Of a stretch of 64,000 nt of DNA, positions 37,553 to 46,730 are shown piece after piece (the first letter of the stretch is position 1; every line of letters begins with the position of its first letter). The DNA comes from JAAFHB01 sp963675995. Its GTDB lineage: Bacteria > Bacteroidota > Bacteroidia > Bacteroidales > Prolixibacteraceae. The position numbers and the translations under genes are program-made. Below the pieces are notes generated by a model, which was given only the letters and a program-made list of their open reading frames with translations, was not told the DNA's origin and made no database searches. The stretch is taken from NCBI GenBank assembly GCA_963675995.2, contig CAXXIY010000001.1, positions 1,798,001 through 1,862,000 of the forward strand, read 5' to 3'.

Positions 37553-38893
37553 CTATAAATTACGCACTGCATCCTTAAATTGCCGGCCACGATCTTCATA
37601 GTTTTTAAAGAGATCAAAACTTGCACAAGCTGGTGAAAGTAATACTGCATCGCCCTTTTCTGCAAGGAAATAGGCGCTTCTGACCGCTTCATCCATACTT
37701 TTTGTATCCACAATCTCTTTTACCATACCATCGAAGGTTGAAATAATTTTGGAATTGTCCTTTCCCAGACAAATAATGGCTTTTACCTTCTCTTTTACCA
37801 GATCGAACAAGATCGAATAATCGTTTCCTTTATCCACACCACCTACAACCCAAACAACAGGCGTTTGCATGCTTTCAAGAGCATACCAGACCGAGTTTAC
37901 ATTTGTGGCTTTGGAGTCATTGATAAATTCGATGTTATGCACACGAAGGAATCTCTCCAAACGATGTTCTACCCCCTGAAAATCGCTAAGGCACTCGCGC
38001 ATACCCTCTTTTCTGAGATTCAAAATGCTGCCGGAAATCCCTGCTGCCATAGAGTTATACAAGTTGTGTTTCCCCTGAAGTGCTAATTCGTAAATTGTCA
38101 TATCGAAAGTATTATTGTTAACATTTAATTTCATCATTTCATTTTCAATCCATCCACCTTGCTGCAGAACCTGCATGATCGTAAACGGGATTTTTTGTGC
38201 CTTTATCGTCCGCTTTGAAAGCTCTTCCTGAATAACCGGGTCATCCGCACAGTAGACAAACCAGTCTTCATCACTCTGGTTTTGGGTGATTCTCATTTTT
38301 GAATCGGTATAGTTCTGCATGGAATAGTTATAGCGATCGAGATGATCAGGAGTAATATTCAGGAGTACTGCAATATCAGCTCTGAAATCATACATCCCGT
38401 CCAGTTGGAAACTGGATAATTCTATCACATAATAATCGAAATTGTCTTCTGCAACCTGTAATGCAAAGCTTTTCCCCACATTGCCTGCCAAACCCACATT
38501 TAATCCGGCTCTTTTCAGAATTTCATAGGTGAGCAGGGTTGTGGTAGTTTTGCCATTACTGCCTGTGATACAAATCGTTTTGGCTGTAGTGTAACGTCCG
38601 GCAAATTCGATTTCCGAAATCACGGGGATATTCTGCTCCCGAAGTTTTACGACTATCGGGGCCTTATCGGGTATCCCCGGACTTTTCATCACGAGGGTGG
38701 CATCAAGAATCATTGCTTCGGTATGTCGGTGCTCCTCAAATGGTAGTCCGCGTTGCTCCAGCATTAGTTTATATTCATCCTTAATAACGCCAAGGTCTGA
38801 GATAAATACCTCATAACCCATTTTGGCACCAAGGATGGCTGCACCCACCCCGCTCTCACCTCCGCCTAATATGACCAGTTTTTTCTTTTCCAT
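37553..38893 (-). CDS. murD: UDP-N-acetylmuramoylalanine--D-glutamate ligase
   Basis: The 446-residue Mur ligase adds D-Glu to the muramyl-alanine precursor. It opens with LVILGGGESGVGAAILG, has the ATP loop ITGSNGKTTTTLLTYEIL, the acidic centre ELSSFQLDGMYDF and ITPDHLDRYNYSMQNY, and the C-terminal VEHRLERFLRVHNIEFIND and LLSPACASFDLFKNYEDRG. All agree with MurD. It ends 79 bases before ftsW and begins 2 bases after mraY, fully inside the operon. Confidence 0.97.
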   Translation of the reverse strand: MEKKKLVILGGGESGVGAAILGAKMGYEVFISDLGVIKDEYKLMLEQRGLPFEEHRHTEAMILDATLVMKSPGIPDKAPIVVKLREQNIPVISEIEFAGRYTTAKTICITGSNGKTTTTLLTYEILKRAGLNVGLAGNVGKSFALQVAEDNFDYYVIELSSFQLDGMYDFRADIAVLLNITPDHLDRYNYSMQNYTDSKMRITQNQSDEDWFVYCADDPVIQEELSKRTIKAQKIPFTIMQVLQQGGWIENEMMKLNVNNNTFDMTIYELALQGKHNLYNSMAAGISGSILNLRKEGMRECLSDFQGVEHRLERFLRVHNIEFINDSKATNVNSVWYALESMQTPVVWVVGGVDKGNDYSILFDLVKEKVKAIICLGKDNSKIISTFDGMVKEIVDTKSMDEAVRSAYFLAEKGDAVLLSPACASFDLFKNYEDRGRQFKDAVRNL

Positions 38894-38895
38894 TC

Positions 38896-40146
38896 TTAAC
38901 GCATTTTAAGTGTGGCAATTGTCAGAACAGCAAGAATAATCCCTACAATCCAGAACCGGGTCACAATCTTTGGCTCAGGGAACCCTTTCTTCTGAAAATG
39001 GTGATGTAATGGGGCCATGAGAAAGACACGTCGCCCTTCACCATATTTACGTTTCGTGTATTTAAACCATCCTACCTGAATCATCACCGATAAATTTTCA
39101 ACGAGGAAAATTCCGCACAAGAGCGGTATCAGGATCTCTTTACGTATAATGATGGCGAACACGGCGAGGATTCCTCCCAAAGCAAGACTGCCCGTGTCGC
39201 CCATAAAGACCTGAGCCGGGTAGGAATTGTACCAGAGAAATCCGATCGAGGCTCCAATAAAGGCTGACATAAACACCGTAAGCTCCCCACTGTAAGGAAT
39301 ATACATGATATCGAGGTAACCCGAATAGATGATGTTACCCCCAAGATATGCAAAAACCCCCAATGTCGCCCCACTGATCGCCGAGGCCCCTGTCGCCAAT
39401 CCATCGAGACCATCGGTGAGGTTGGCTCCGTTAGAGACTGCGGTGATGATGAATATCGAGATGATGGCATAAAGCAACCATGCCCATTTGTCAGCACTTT
39501 CTCCCAGGAACCAAAGCAGCCATTTATAATCGAATTCGTGATTCTTGATAAACGGAATGGTTGTTTTTGTTGATTTTAACTGGATCGTCATTTGTCGTAC
39601 CTCCCTTTTCCCGGTTTCGGAATTATAACCTAATTCGGTTTTTGCCCGTCCGTTGGGTTCGTAGATCTTTTCCCTGATTGAGACTTCATCGCTGAAATAT
39701 AGTGTTGCGGCAACAATTATACCCAGGGATATTTGTCCTATTATTTTAAATTTTCCGGCAAGTCCCTCTTTATCTTTCTGGAAGACTTTGATATAATCAT
39801 CTGCAAAACCAATCATCCCGAGCCATACAGTCGTGATGATCATTAATAAAATATAGGTATTATCCAGTTTGGCGAAAAGGAGTGTTGGTACCAGAATGGA
39901 GGCAAGAATAATTATTCCACCCATGGTAGGTGTCCCTTTTTTCTGCATCTGACCTTCAAGACCGAGATCACGGATCTCTTCTCCAATCTGTTGAATTTGC
40001 AGCATATAAATTACTTTTTTCCCAATGATGGTCGAGAAAAGCAATGCCACAATCACTGCCATCGACGACCTGAAGATGATATAATTGAACATTTGGGCAC
40101 CGGGAAAATCCAATGATTCAAGATATTTGAAGAGTGGAATCAGCAT
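38896..40146 (-). CDS. mraY: Phospho-N-acetylmuramoyl-pentapeptide transferase
   Basis: The 416-residue polytopic enzyme makes lipid I on undecaprenyl phosphate. Motifs: KKGTPTMGGIIILASI, GFADDYIKVFQKDKEGL with the Asp-Asp pair, NGANLTDGLDGLATG, FMGDTGSLALGGILAVF, and LMAPLHHHFQKKGFPE with the His cluster. It is longer than the usual 360 residues because of an insertion of about 50 residues (around 130-200) typical of Bacteroidota MraY. It lies between murE and murD with gaps of 5 and 2 bases. Confidence 0.97.
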   Translation of the reverse strand: MLIPLFKYLESLDFPGAQMFNYIIFRSSMAVIVALLFSTIIGKKVIYMLQIQQIGEEIRDLGLEGQMQKKGTPTMGGIIILASILVPTLLFAKLDNTYILLMIITTVWLGMIGFADDYIKVFQKDKEGLAGKFKIIGQISLGIIVAATLYFSDEVSIREKIYEPNGRAKTELGYNSETGKREVRQMTIQLKSTKTTIPFIKNHEFDYKWLLWFLGESADKWAWLLYAIISIFIITAVSNGANLTDGLDGLATGASAISGATLGVFAYLGGNIIYSGYLDIMYIPYSGELTVFMSAFIGASIGFLWYNSYPAQVFMGDTGSLALGGILAVFAIIIRKEILIPLLCGIFLVENLSVMIQVGWFKYTKRKYGEGRRVFLMAPLHHHFQKKGFPEPKIVTRFWIVGIILAVLTIATLKMR

Positions 40147-40151
40147 ATTGG

Positions 40152-41618
40152 TTAATTTTGATTGATAACATTAAATATTTCACGGACAACTTCCCGATCA
40201 TCAAAATGATGTTTTACGCCTTTAATTTCCTGGTAGTCTTCGTGTCCCTTGCCGGCAATAAGAATGATATCTCCGGGTCGCGCCATCATGCATGCGGTTC
40301 TAATTGCCTCTTTCCGGTTGGTGATCATTAAAACATTTGATGCTTTATCGGCTGGCACACCTTTGACCATCTCGGAGATAATCACATCAGGATCTTCAGA
40401 GCGCGGATTGTCAGAAGTGAGAATCACCTTATTACTGGCAATTGCCGCCTCATAAGCCATCTCAGGCCGTTTTGTCTTGTCGCGGTCACCTCCTGCTCCA
40501 ACTACCGTAAACAATGTTTCGTTCCCGGTTCTTACTTCATTGATTGCCGAAAGAACGTTTTTGATGGCATCAGGAGTATGGGCATAATCGACAACCGCAA
40601 ATATTCCGGCAGGTGATTTGAAAGTCTCGAACCTTCCATCTACAGGTTTAAGTAAACTGATGATTCGCAACACTTCATCTTTATCGGCACCTAACGAAAC
40701 TGCAGTACTATAAACTGCAAGTAAATTAGAGGCATTGAAGTTTCCTACAAAATGAGTCCATACTTCTGTACCATTAATGTTGATCAGCATCCCGTCGAAA
40801 TGGCTCTCAATTACCTTTGCCTTAAAATCTGCCAACGTTTTTGAAGCATAGGTTACCTTCCGAGCTGAAGTGTTCTGAAGCATGAACATCCCGTTCTTGT
40901 CGTCCAGATTGGTAACAGCAAAGGCTTCAGAACCAAGATTATCAAAGAATTTCTTTTTAGCATTTCGGTATTCTGCGAATGTCTTGTGGTAATCGAGATG
41001 ATCGTGGGTTAAATTGGAAAATACACCTCCATCGAAGTTGATCCCGGAAATCCTCTCCTGTGCGATGGCATGTGAACTAACCTCCATAAAACAATAGGTG
41101 CAACCTGCAGTGACCATATCTGCCATTAATTGTTGAATCTGTAACTGATCCGGAGTAGTATGAGTAGCCGCAATTTGCTGATCATTAATGTAGTTACAAA
41201 CAGTTGATAATAATCCTGCTTTATGCCCAAGTTCTTTGAATAAACGGTAAAGCAATGTTGCAGTGGTTGTTTTACCGTTGGTTCCCGTAATCCCGACAAT
41301 CTTCATCGCTGTCGAAGGATCTCCGTAAAACTTTGAGGCGATTAGTCCAAGGAGAGCGGAGGCGTTGGCCGATTTAATCCAGGTAATCCGCTGGTCAGGA
41401 TGCTCAGGAAGTTGTTCACAAATAACTGCTGCAGCCCCTTTCTCTATTGCCGCAGGAATAAATACATGACCATCAACCGTTACTCCCGGAAGGGCTGCAA
41501 ACAGGAATCCCGGTTGAACTTTTCTTGAATCGAACGCAATTCCTTTTATTGGAAAATGGTCGTCTCCGGTTACCTCTAAACCATTTATACCTTGTAATAA
41601 TGCTGATAGAATTTTCAT
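40152..41618 (-). CDS. murE: UDP-MurNAc-tripeptide synthetase, meso-diaminopimelate type
   Basis: The 488-residue Mur ligase adds the third amino acid of the stem peptide. The ATP loop is GITGTNGKTTTATLLYRLF. EVSSHAIAQERISGINFDG and SNLTHDHLDYHKTFAEYR belong to the central domain. The C-terminal substrate motif reads DNPRSEDP. The DNPR form, with its Arg, is the one associated with meso-diaminopimelate rather than L-lysine, matching the peptidoglycan expected of this phylum. It ends 5 bases before mraY and begins 10 after the PBP gene. Confidence 0.97.
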   Translation of the reverse strand: MKILSALLQGINGLEVTGDDHFPIKGIAFDSRKVQPGFLFAALPGVTVDGHVFIPAAIEKGAAAVICEQLPEHPDQRITWIKSANASALLGLIASKFYGDPSTAMKIVGITGTNGKTTTATLLYRLFKELGHKAGLLSTVCNYINDQQIAATHTTPDQLQIQQLMADMVTAGCTYCFMEVSSHAIAQERISGINFDGGVFSNLTHDHLDYHKTFAEYRNAKKKFFDNLGSEAFAVTNLDDKNGMFMLQNTSARKVTYASKTLADFKAKVIESHFDGMLININGTEVWTHFVGNFNASNLLAVYSTAVSLGADKDEVLRIISLLKPVDGRFETFKSPAGIFAVVDYAHTPDAIKNVLSAINEVRTGNETLFTVVGAGGDRDKTKRPEMAYEAAIASNKVILTSDNPRSEDPDVIISEMVKGVPADKASNVLMITNRKEAIRTACMMARPGDIILIAGKGHEDYQEIKGVKHHFDDREVVREIFNVINQN

Positions 41619-41628
41619 TTTCTAAATA

Positions 41629-43761
41629 TTAGCTTAAAACGAGAACGATACTTTGCCCGCGTTGTATTTTAGTTCCTGCCCTTAACGATTGCGATTTGAC
41701 CCTCCCACGGCCTCTGACCGAAACCCTCAATCCATTGTTCTCGAGTAGATACACTGCATCAGTGGCTCCCATTCCTTTGACATTGGGGACCATCCCTTTT
41801 AGAATTTCACGGTTTGAGAGCTGAAGACCATCTTCATCCGGTTTTGCTTCCACCCATTCAGATTTTGTGAAGGCAAACCCATTGAGGATGTCCAGTTCGT
41901 CGAGTACATTGGCAATGTCTTTCTTGCGGCCGGCTGTTGTACCCGGAATATCATTTTCAATCTTGGCAAATGGTAGGTTCTCATCTTCACTCAACCCTAA
42001 TTCGTAGGCATATACATAATCGGATATTTGCCGGAAAACCGGACCTGCCACAGAACTTCCATAAATGTCGCCCCCCTTGGGAGCATTGATCACCACGATG
42101 CAGGAATATTTTGGATCGTCAGCCGGAAAATAACCGGCAAATGACGACTGGTAAATTTTCTCTCCTCCCTTGACATAGCCCTCTTTGTTATTGGCGACAA
42201 GCGCAGTTCCGCTTTTCCCGGCAATCTTGTAAGCCTTGGTCTCCAGTACCTTTCCTGTCCCATTTGTGACCACGCCTTCAAGTATGGCATGTGCCATCCG
42301 GAGCGTTTTGGCGGAACAGATCGACCATTTCAATTTTTCGGTGCCAATTTTCTCCCTGATATTCCCATTCTCGGTAATTCCTTTAACCAGTCGTGGTTTC
42401 ATCATACATCCACCATTGGCGACAGCATTGTAAAAAGTAAGGGTCTGAAGTGGTGTGACTTTTAATTCATAACCAAACGACATCCAGGCCAGCGAGATCC
42501 CCGACCAGGTCTTGTACTCCGGTTTGTTGAAGTAGGGTTTGGCCTCTCCCTGAATTCCAAGGTCGAGTTTTTCGAACATACCAAGCTTATTTACCCGTTT
42601 AATAAAATCCGCTTCATTACCCGAATAAGCTTGTGTAATTAACTTTGCCAGCCCGATATTTGAGGATAATTCAAAGGCATGTTTCGCGGTTATTTTTCCA
42701 TGACCACCCTTCTTATAATCACTATCCTTGATCTCCACCTTTTTATATTTCCAGATTCCGTTACCTGTATCAACGATGGTGGAGGTATCTATTTTGCCAT
42801 CTTCGAAGGCAGCCATGAGCGAAGCTAATTTAAATGTTGATCCGGGTTCGGAACATCCGGCATTGCCGATAGCGTAGTTCTGGTAACCACCAATAAGTTC
42901 ACCTTTGCTATTGATCCCAAAATTCGCTATTGCCTTTATATCACCTGTTTTAACCTCCATAAGGATGGCTGTACCATATTCTGCCCTGGTTTTCTCCATT
43001 TGTAGTTTGAGGGCATAGGTAACCTGATCCTGCATTCTTACATCAAGAGTTGTAATAATATTTTTACCATCTTCCGGATCATCCTTGCTGATGATAAACC
43101 ATCGGCCTGACATATTCTGTTTAACCGCTATACCATCTTCCCCTTTTAGCTCATTCTCAAACGATTGTTCAAGCCCAAAAGCTCCGGCATTCCCTTTCGA
43201 ACCATCTCCTCCCTCTTTAGTCAGTTTCCCCAGCGTTCTGATGGCCAGGTTACCCGATGGATAAACCCTCTCGTCTGACCTTTCAGGCATCAAGCCACCT
43301 TTATTTCGCCCTCTTCGGAGAATCGGAAATTTTTTTATCTCCTGCAATTGTTCATAGGAGACTTTGTGTTGAGCAATCAAATAGTAATGTTTTTGTTGAT
43401 TGAAAGCTCTTTTCAGCTCTGCCTTGTAAGCTGCTGCGGATTTGTCGCGAAAAAATCGGGACAGGCAAACCGAGAGTGAATCGACTTTGTTATAAAAATC
43501 CTTTGCAAGACCCGGTGCTCCCATATCCATGCGCAACTCATAAAATGGAATGGAGGTGGCTAACGGACTTCCATCTGCGGCACAGATATCACCCCGTCTG
43601 GCAGCAAGTGCAAACTCTTTGATCTCTAGTTTTTTGGCTTCTTTACCCCATTTGTCGGTATGCTGAATAATAAAAACGCGAATAAGTATGTAGATGCACG
43701 TTAGTACAAGAACGGCATACACAAATCCAAAACGTGTCAATATTGCTTTTCTAATCTCCAT
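41629..43761 (-). CDS. ftsI: Division transpeptidase FtsI/PBP3-like with C-terminal PASTA domain
   Basis: The 710-residue class B penicillin-binding protein has one membrane helix (about residues 12-30), a dimerisation/pedestal region (about 50-235) and the transpeptidase domain (about 240-600). Catalytic motifs: SxxK as Ser308-Thr-Phe-Lys311 (EPGSTFKLAS), SxN in ELSSNIGLAK, and KSGT in IAGKSGTALV. The last 60 residues (MVPNVKGMGATDAVYLLENN and on to SIVLVLS) form one PASTA domain. It would crosslink septal peptidoglycan made by FtsW. A C-terminal PASTA domain is usual for the Bacteroidota enzyme. Its start is 1 base from the end of ftsL. Confidence 0.94.
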   Translation of the reverse strand: MEIRKAILTRFGFVYAVLVLTCIYILIRVFIIQHTDKWGKEAKKLEIKEFALAARRGDICAADGSPLATSIPFYELRMDMGAPGLAKDFYNKVDSLSVCLSRFFRDKSAAAYKAELKRAFNQQKHYYLIAQHKVSYEQLQEIKKFPILRRGRNKGGLMPERSDERVYPSGNLAIRTLGKLTKEGGDGSKGNAGAFGLEQSFENELKGEDGIAVKQNMSGRWFIISKDDPEDGKNIITTLDVRMQDQVTYALKLQMEKTRAEYGTAILMEVKTGDIKAIANFGINSKGELIGGYQNYAIGNAGCSEPGSTFKLASLMAAFEDGKIDTSTIVDTGNGIWKYKKVEIKDSDYKKGGHGKITAKHAFELSSNIGLAKLITQAYSGNEADFIKRVNKLGMFEKLDLGIQGEAKPYFNKPEYKTWSGISLAWMSFGYELKVTPLQTLTFYNAVANGGCMMKPRLVKGITENGNIREKIGTEKLKWSICSAKTLRMAHAILEGVVTNGTGKVLETKAYKIAGKSGTALVANNKEGYVKGGEKIYQSSFAGYFPADDPKYSCIVVINAPKGGDIYGSSVAGPVFRQISDYVYAYELGLSEDENLPFAKIENDIPGTTAGRKKDIANVLDELDILNGFAFTKSEWVEAKPDEDGLQLSNREILKGMVPNVKGMGATDAVYLLENNGLRVSVRGRGRVKSQSLRAGTKIQRGQSIVLVLS

Positions 43762-43762
43762 T

Positions 43763-44104
43763 TTACTCTTTATCTACATAAATTTTCCGCGGTGGCTCTT
43801 TTGAGGTTGCCAGATCTATCCCGCTTTTCTTTACGCGATCAATAATTATCGATTGACGGCTGAGCTTCATCACATCGGCAGCAATTGCTATCGATTTTGA
43901 TCGTAAATCAATCAGGCTGTCTTCCATCGCAGTCATTTCGCGGATTACCTTTTCTGATTTGTATCTTACGGTTATATTTGTAAATAACATAAGGAAGATA
44001 ATGAATAATAAAATCCGGTTATGAAGAAACCATTCGCTTTCAAAGAATTTGCCGTTGAGCACTTCCTTAAACGTTAACTTTCTATTTCGCTTCTTTACTG
44101 CCAT
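43763..44104 (-). CDS. ftsL: FtsL-like division protein
   Basis: The 113-residue protein has one membrane helix (LLFIIFLMLFTNITVRY, about 32-48) followed by a short coiled-coil-like periplasmic segment (EKVIREMTAMEDSLIDLRSK). Size, topology and location between rsmH and the septal PBP match FtsL, which shows little sequence conservation. The start overlaps the rsmH stop by one base. Confidence 0.8.
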   Translation of the reverse strand: MAVKKRNRKLTFKEVLNGKFFESEWFLHNRILLFIIFLMLFTNITVRYKSEKVIREMTAMEDSLIDLRSKSIAIAADVMKLSRQSIIIDRVKKSGIDLATSKEPPRKIYVDKE

Positions 44105-45003
44105 TACCGTTTTTCTGCAATTCTTAATTTTGCACTTCTGGCTCTCGGATTTTGTGCAATCTCAGCTTCTCCCGGTATAATAATTTTCCGGTTGATCAGT
44201 TCGAACGGGGAATTTCGGTTTCCGAAAAAGTCGTTCTCCTGTGCTCCGTCTATTCTTCCTGAACGCATAAAGTTTTTAACCATCCGATCTTCAAGTGAAT
44301 GGTACGACAATACTACCAACCTGCCTCCCGGTTTTAAAAGATCGATGGTGCTTTCTAAAAAATCGCCTAACACCCCGATTTCGTTGTTTACTTCAATACG
44401 CAATGCCTGAAAAACCATGGCGAGATATTTCTTTTCAATTTTTACAGGTATGCCAGGGGCAATGACTTTTAAAAACTGACCTGTTGTCATGATTGGTTCA
44501 CTCTCCCGTGCTGCAGTGATGAGCGAAACCAGATGTCTCCAGTTTTTAATCTCTCCGTATTCCTGAAATATGGTCCACAACTGCGCTTCTGTATATTCGT
44601 TAACTACCTTGGTAGCATCAAGTGCTGAAGACTGGTTCATCCGCATATCGAGTTTCCCTTCATAGCGGAATGAGAAACCTCGGTCGGGGACATCAAAATC
44701 GTGTGAGGATACTCCAAGGTCAGCCAGTATTCCATCCACCTTATCAATCTGATAGTAATGCAGAAAATGACGGATGTATTTAAAATTGTGCCTCACGAAA
44801 ATCAACCGCTCATCATCAGAGATATTCCCCTTTACATCAATGTCCTGATCGAAGGCAATTAGCTTTCCACCTTTCAATCGCTCCAGAATCTTCGCTGAAT
44901 GGCCTCCTCCGCCGTAAGTAACATCTACATAGATCCCTTCGGGCTGTATATTTAACCCGTCAATGCTCTCTTCGAGTAGTGCAGGCACATGATATTCGTC
45001 CAT
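44104..45003 (-). CDS. rsmH: 16S rRNA (cytosine(1402)-N(4))-methyltransferase
   Basis: The 299-residue SAM-dependent methyltransferase methylates C1402 in the ribosomal P site. The start YHVPALLEESIDGLNIQPEG, the SAM loop VDVTYGGGGHSAKILERL, GILADLGVSSHDFDVPDRGFS-type segment (seen as LADLGVSSHDFDVPDRG), and VVLSYHSLEDRMVKNFM near the end are diagnostic. Length is normal. It is the second gene of the dcw operon, 12 bases after mraZ. Confidence 0.97.
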   Translation of the reverse strand: MDEYHVPALLEESIDGLNIQPEGIYVDVTYGGGGHSAKILERLKGGKLIAFDQDIDVKGNISDDERLIFVRHNFKYIRHFLHYYQIDKVDGILADLGVSSHDFDVPDRGFSFRYEGKLDMRMNQSSALDATKVVNEYTEAQLWTIFQEYGEIKNWRHLVSLITAARESEPIMTTGQFLKVIAPGIPVKIEKKYLAMVFQALRIEVNNEIGVLGDFLESTIDLLKPGGRLVVLSYHSLEDRMVKNFMRSGRIDGAQENDFFGNRNSPFELINRKIIIPGEAEIAQNPRARSAKLRIAEKR

Positions 45004-45015
45004 GTAATCGATGTT

Positions 45016-45483
45016 TTAGAGTTTAAAATTATCCATCGGACCGCCAAGCAGTTCCCTGTACAGGTTGGTGTAATCTTCATCGCTAAGCCGTGAGGCATTG
45101 TGACGTGATGGTTCCCATAATCTCATCATAGTACCCTGACCTGTAAATACCGCTTCTTTGGTGATCCCAGCATATTGCAGCATCTCATCGGGAATATTAA
45201 GCCTCCCGTTTTCGGCCATTGTCAATTTGACAATATCTTCATAATAGCGCGAAAGCATCATGCTATGTTTATGATTGTCAGGATTAAGTTTGGCAACAAA
45301 ACGCTCGACTTTAGTCATCCAGGTAGAGTGGGGATAAATATTCAGACACTTATCGTAAACATCCTTTTCGACCACAAATGTCGGATCGAACGCATCTCCC
45401 ATCTCCTTTTTAAAGGGAGAAGGCAGTACTACGCGCCCTTTACCGTCCAGAGTCACTGGATATATGTTCGTAAATGAGACCAT
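45016..45483 (-). CDS. mraZ: Transcriptional regulator MraZ
   Basis: The protein has about 155 residues from the ATG at 45483; a TTG at 45501 would add six residues. It has two AbrB-like MraZ repeats: FTNIYPVTLDGKGRVVLPSPF near the start (with the DGKGRVVLP loop), and MAENGRLNIPDEMLQYAGI in the second half. The second half also carries GRLNIP in place of the first half's GRVVLP. MraZ binds direct repeats ahead of its own operon. Three GTCA repeats at 10-bp spacing lie 50-73 bases upstream of the ATG and overlap the promoter, so autorepression is likely. This is the first gene of the cluster. Confidence 0.95.
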   Translation of the reverse strand: MVSFTNIYPVTLDGKGRVVLPSPFKKEMGDAFDPTFVVEKDVYDKCLNIYPHSTWMTKVERFVAKLNPDNHKHSMMLSRYYEDIVKLTMAENGRLNIPDEMLQYAGITKEAVFTGQGTMMRLWEPSRHNASRLSDEDYTNLYRELLGGPMDNFKL

Positions 45484-45508
45484 CTGAATATCACTTTTCA
45501 ATAGTATG

Positions 45509-45539
45509 TAAAAATAAGAATTTTACACAACATGACAAA
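45509..45539 (-). promoter_or_regulatory. Probable promoter of the dcw operon
   Basis: On the minus strand TTTG (45539-45536) is followed after 19 bases by TATTTTTA (45516-45509), close to the Bacteroidota -7 consensus TAnnTTTG with one mismatch. A start site near 45502 would give a leader of about 19 bases to the ATG at 45483. The -33 box overlaps one of the GTCA repeats. Confidence 0.5.
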
Positions 45540-45556
45540 ACGTGACATATGGTGAC
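45533..45556 (-). promoter_or_regulatory. Candidate MraZ operator: three 10-bp-spaced GTCA repeats
   Basis: On the minus strand GTCA occurs at 45556-45553, 45546-45543 and 45536-45533, exactly 10 bases apart (one helical turn), with C/T following. In other bacteria MraZ binds short direct repeats of this spacing upstream of mraZ. The block overlaps the promoter, suitable for repression. Assignment of the sequence to MraZ is inference from position and spacing. Confidence 0.5.
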
Positions 45557-45568
45557 ACCGATTTTTTC

Positions 45569-45629
45569 TCAACATTTTGTTGATAAGATATCATATACCT
45601 GTTAATAACCTAATGAGAAATGTTGATAA
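45569..45629. repeat. Three TGTTRATAA repeats, two turns apart, between divergent mraZ and glsA
   Basis: TGTTGATAA at 45578-45586, TGTTAATAA at 45600-45608 and TGTTGATAA at 45621-45629 are spaced 22 and 21 bases, about two helical turns. The first lies inside a perfect inverted repeat TCAACA-TTT-TGTTGA (45569-45583). They resemble degenerate DnaA boxes (reverse TTATCAACA). The rest of the 330-base spacer (45484-45813) holds the mraZ promoter and operator, and otherwise nothing recognisable. Confidence 0.5.
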
Positions 45630-45813
45630 CAAAGGTAAAGCCTGAATTCGGATGGTGTGATTGTGCAGTAAATAAAAGGAACCTGTAAAAAAAAGAAAAA
45701 TAGCTGAATTCATAACCAGAATGTAAATAAATATTTTTAGTGAGGTTGAATTTTAATTAAAACGGGTGAATTCTTTGTCTATTTTATTTTACTTTGGGAA
45801 AAAGATAACTTAG

Positions 45814-46665
45814 ATGGAGGATATGGAAAATAATCAAAGGATAATACCGCTAAAGCCAATCGTTTTAAGGGATCTGGTTAAGGAGAAAAATCCCCGGCTA
45901 GCTGCCAGAATACCCTGGTTTGTATATAGGCTGATGAATAAATTACTGCATATCAGTGAAGTAAATGAAATCATCAGAAGGTATGGCGATTTGAAAGGAA
46001 TTCCTTTTATAACCGCTGTGCTTGACTATTTTAATGTGAAGGTGGTGCAGCAGGGTGAAGAGAACCTTCCTGAATCGGGTCATTATATATTTGCTTCTAA
46101 CCATCCTCTGGGAGGTTTCGATGGCCTGATGCTGATTAAGGTGGTATCTGATCATTTAGGCAAATCGTTATTTCTGGTGAGAGATGAGTTAACAAAAATT
46201 CCACCACTTGCCGAACTGTTTATTCCAATCAATAAGTTTGGAGATCAGCGACAGTCAGCCAGTCTTATTAATCAATCTTATGACTCAGATAATCAAATAC
46301 TTATTTTCCCATCTGGGCTTGCTTCCCGAAAGATCAAAGGTGAGATTGTCGATTTGGTATGGCAGAAGCACTTTATTCAAAAATCGATAGAACACCACAG
46401 GGATGTTATTCCGGTTTTCATTAGTGGAAAAAATTCACGGTTTTTCTATTGGCTGGCTAATTTTCGCAAATGGATCGGAATCGGTGTCAACATTGAAATG
46501 TTCCTTTTACCTGATGAATTATTTAAAAACAGAGGTAAAACCTTTGTGGTCAGTTTTGGAAAACCGATACCGTTTGGCCGTTTCGATCGCTCAAAACCGG
46601 CAATGGAATGGGCTGCCGTGGTTAAAGAGGCTGTATATGAGTTGGCTAATAAATCAAACAAATAG
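45814..46665 (+). CDS. glsA: GlsA-like O-acyltransferase (glycine lipid synthesis)
   Basis: The 283-residue PlsC-type acyltransferase has an HX4D-like motif, ASNHPLGGFDG (His and Asp five residues apart), and further family boxes FLVRDELTKIPPL and ILIFPSGLAS. PlsC homologues paired with an OlsB-like acyltransferase make aminolipids. In Bacteroides thetaiotaomicron the equivalent pair makes glycine lipids, by O-acylating N-acyl-3-hydroxy-fatty acyl glycine. Here the partner gene follows after 65 bases. The substrate is assumed from that family knowledge. Start: ATG at 45814; a second ATG at 45823 is possible. Confidence 0.75.
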   Translation: MEDMENNQRIIPLKPIVLRDLVKEKNPRLAARIPWFVYRLMNKLLHISEVNEIIRRYGDLKGIPFITAVLDYFNVKVVQQGEENLPESGHYIFASNHPLGGFDGLMLIKVVSDHLGKSLFLVRDELTKIPPLAELFIPINKFGDQRQSASLINQSYDSDNQILIFPSGLASRKIKGEIVDLVWQKHFIQKSIEHHRDVIPVFISGKNSRFFYWLANFRKWIGIGVNIEMFLLPDELFKNRGKTFVVSFGKPIPFGRFDRSKPAMEWAAVVKEAVYELANKSNK

Positions 46666-46730
46666 CTTTTTAAGGGATAATTAAATGCAATTATTGTTAT
46701 TTTTGAAGCTTCAATTCAACTGTTTGAAAA

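Noticed and set aside
45569..45629. Chromosomal replication origin based on DnaA-like boxes
   Set aside because: The boxes deviate from TTATCCACA, number only three, no AT-rich unwinding region with dnaA or dnaN follows, and the genes around belong to cell wall and lipid synthesis.
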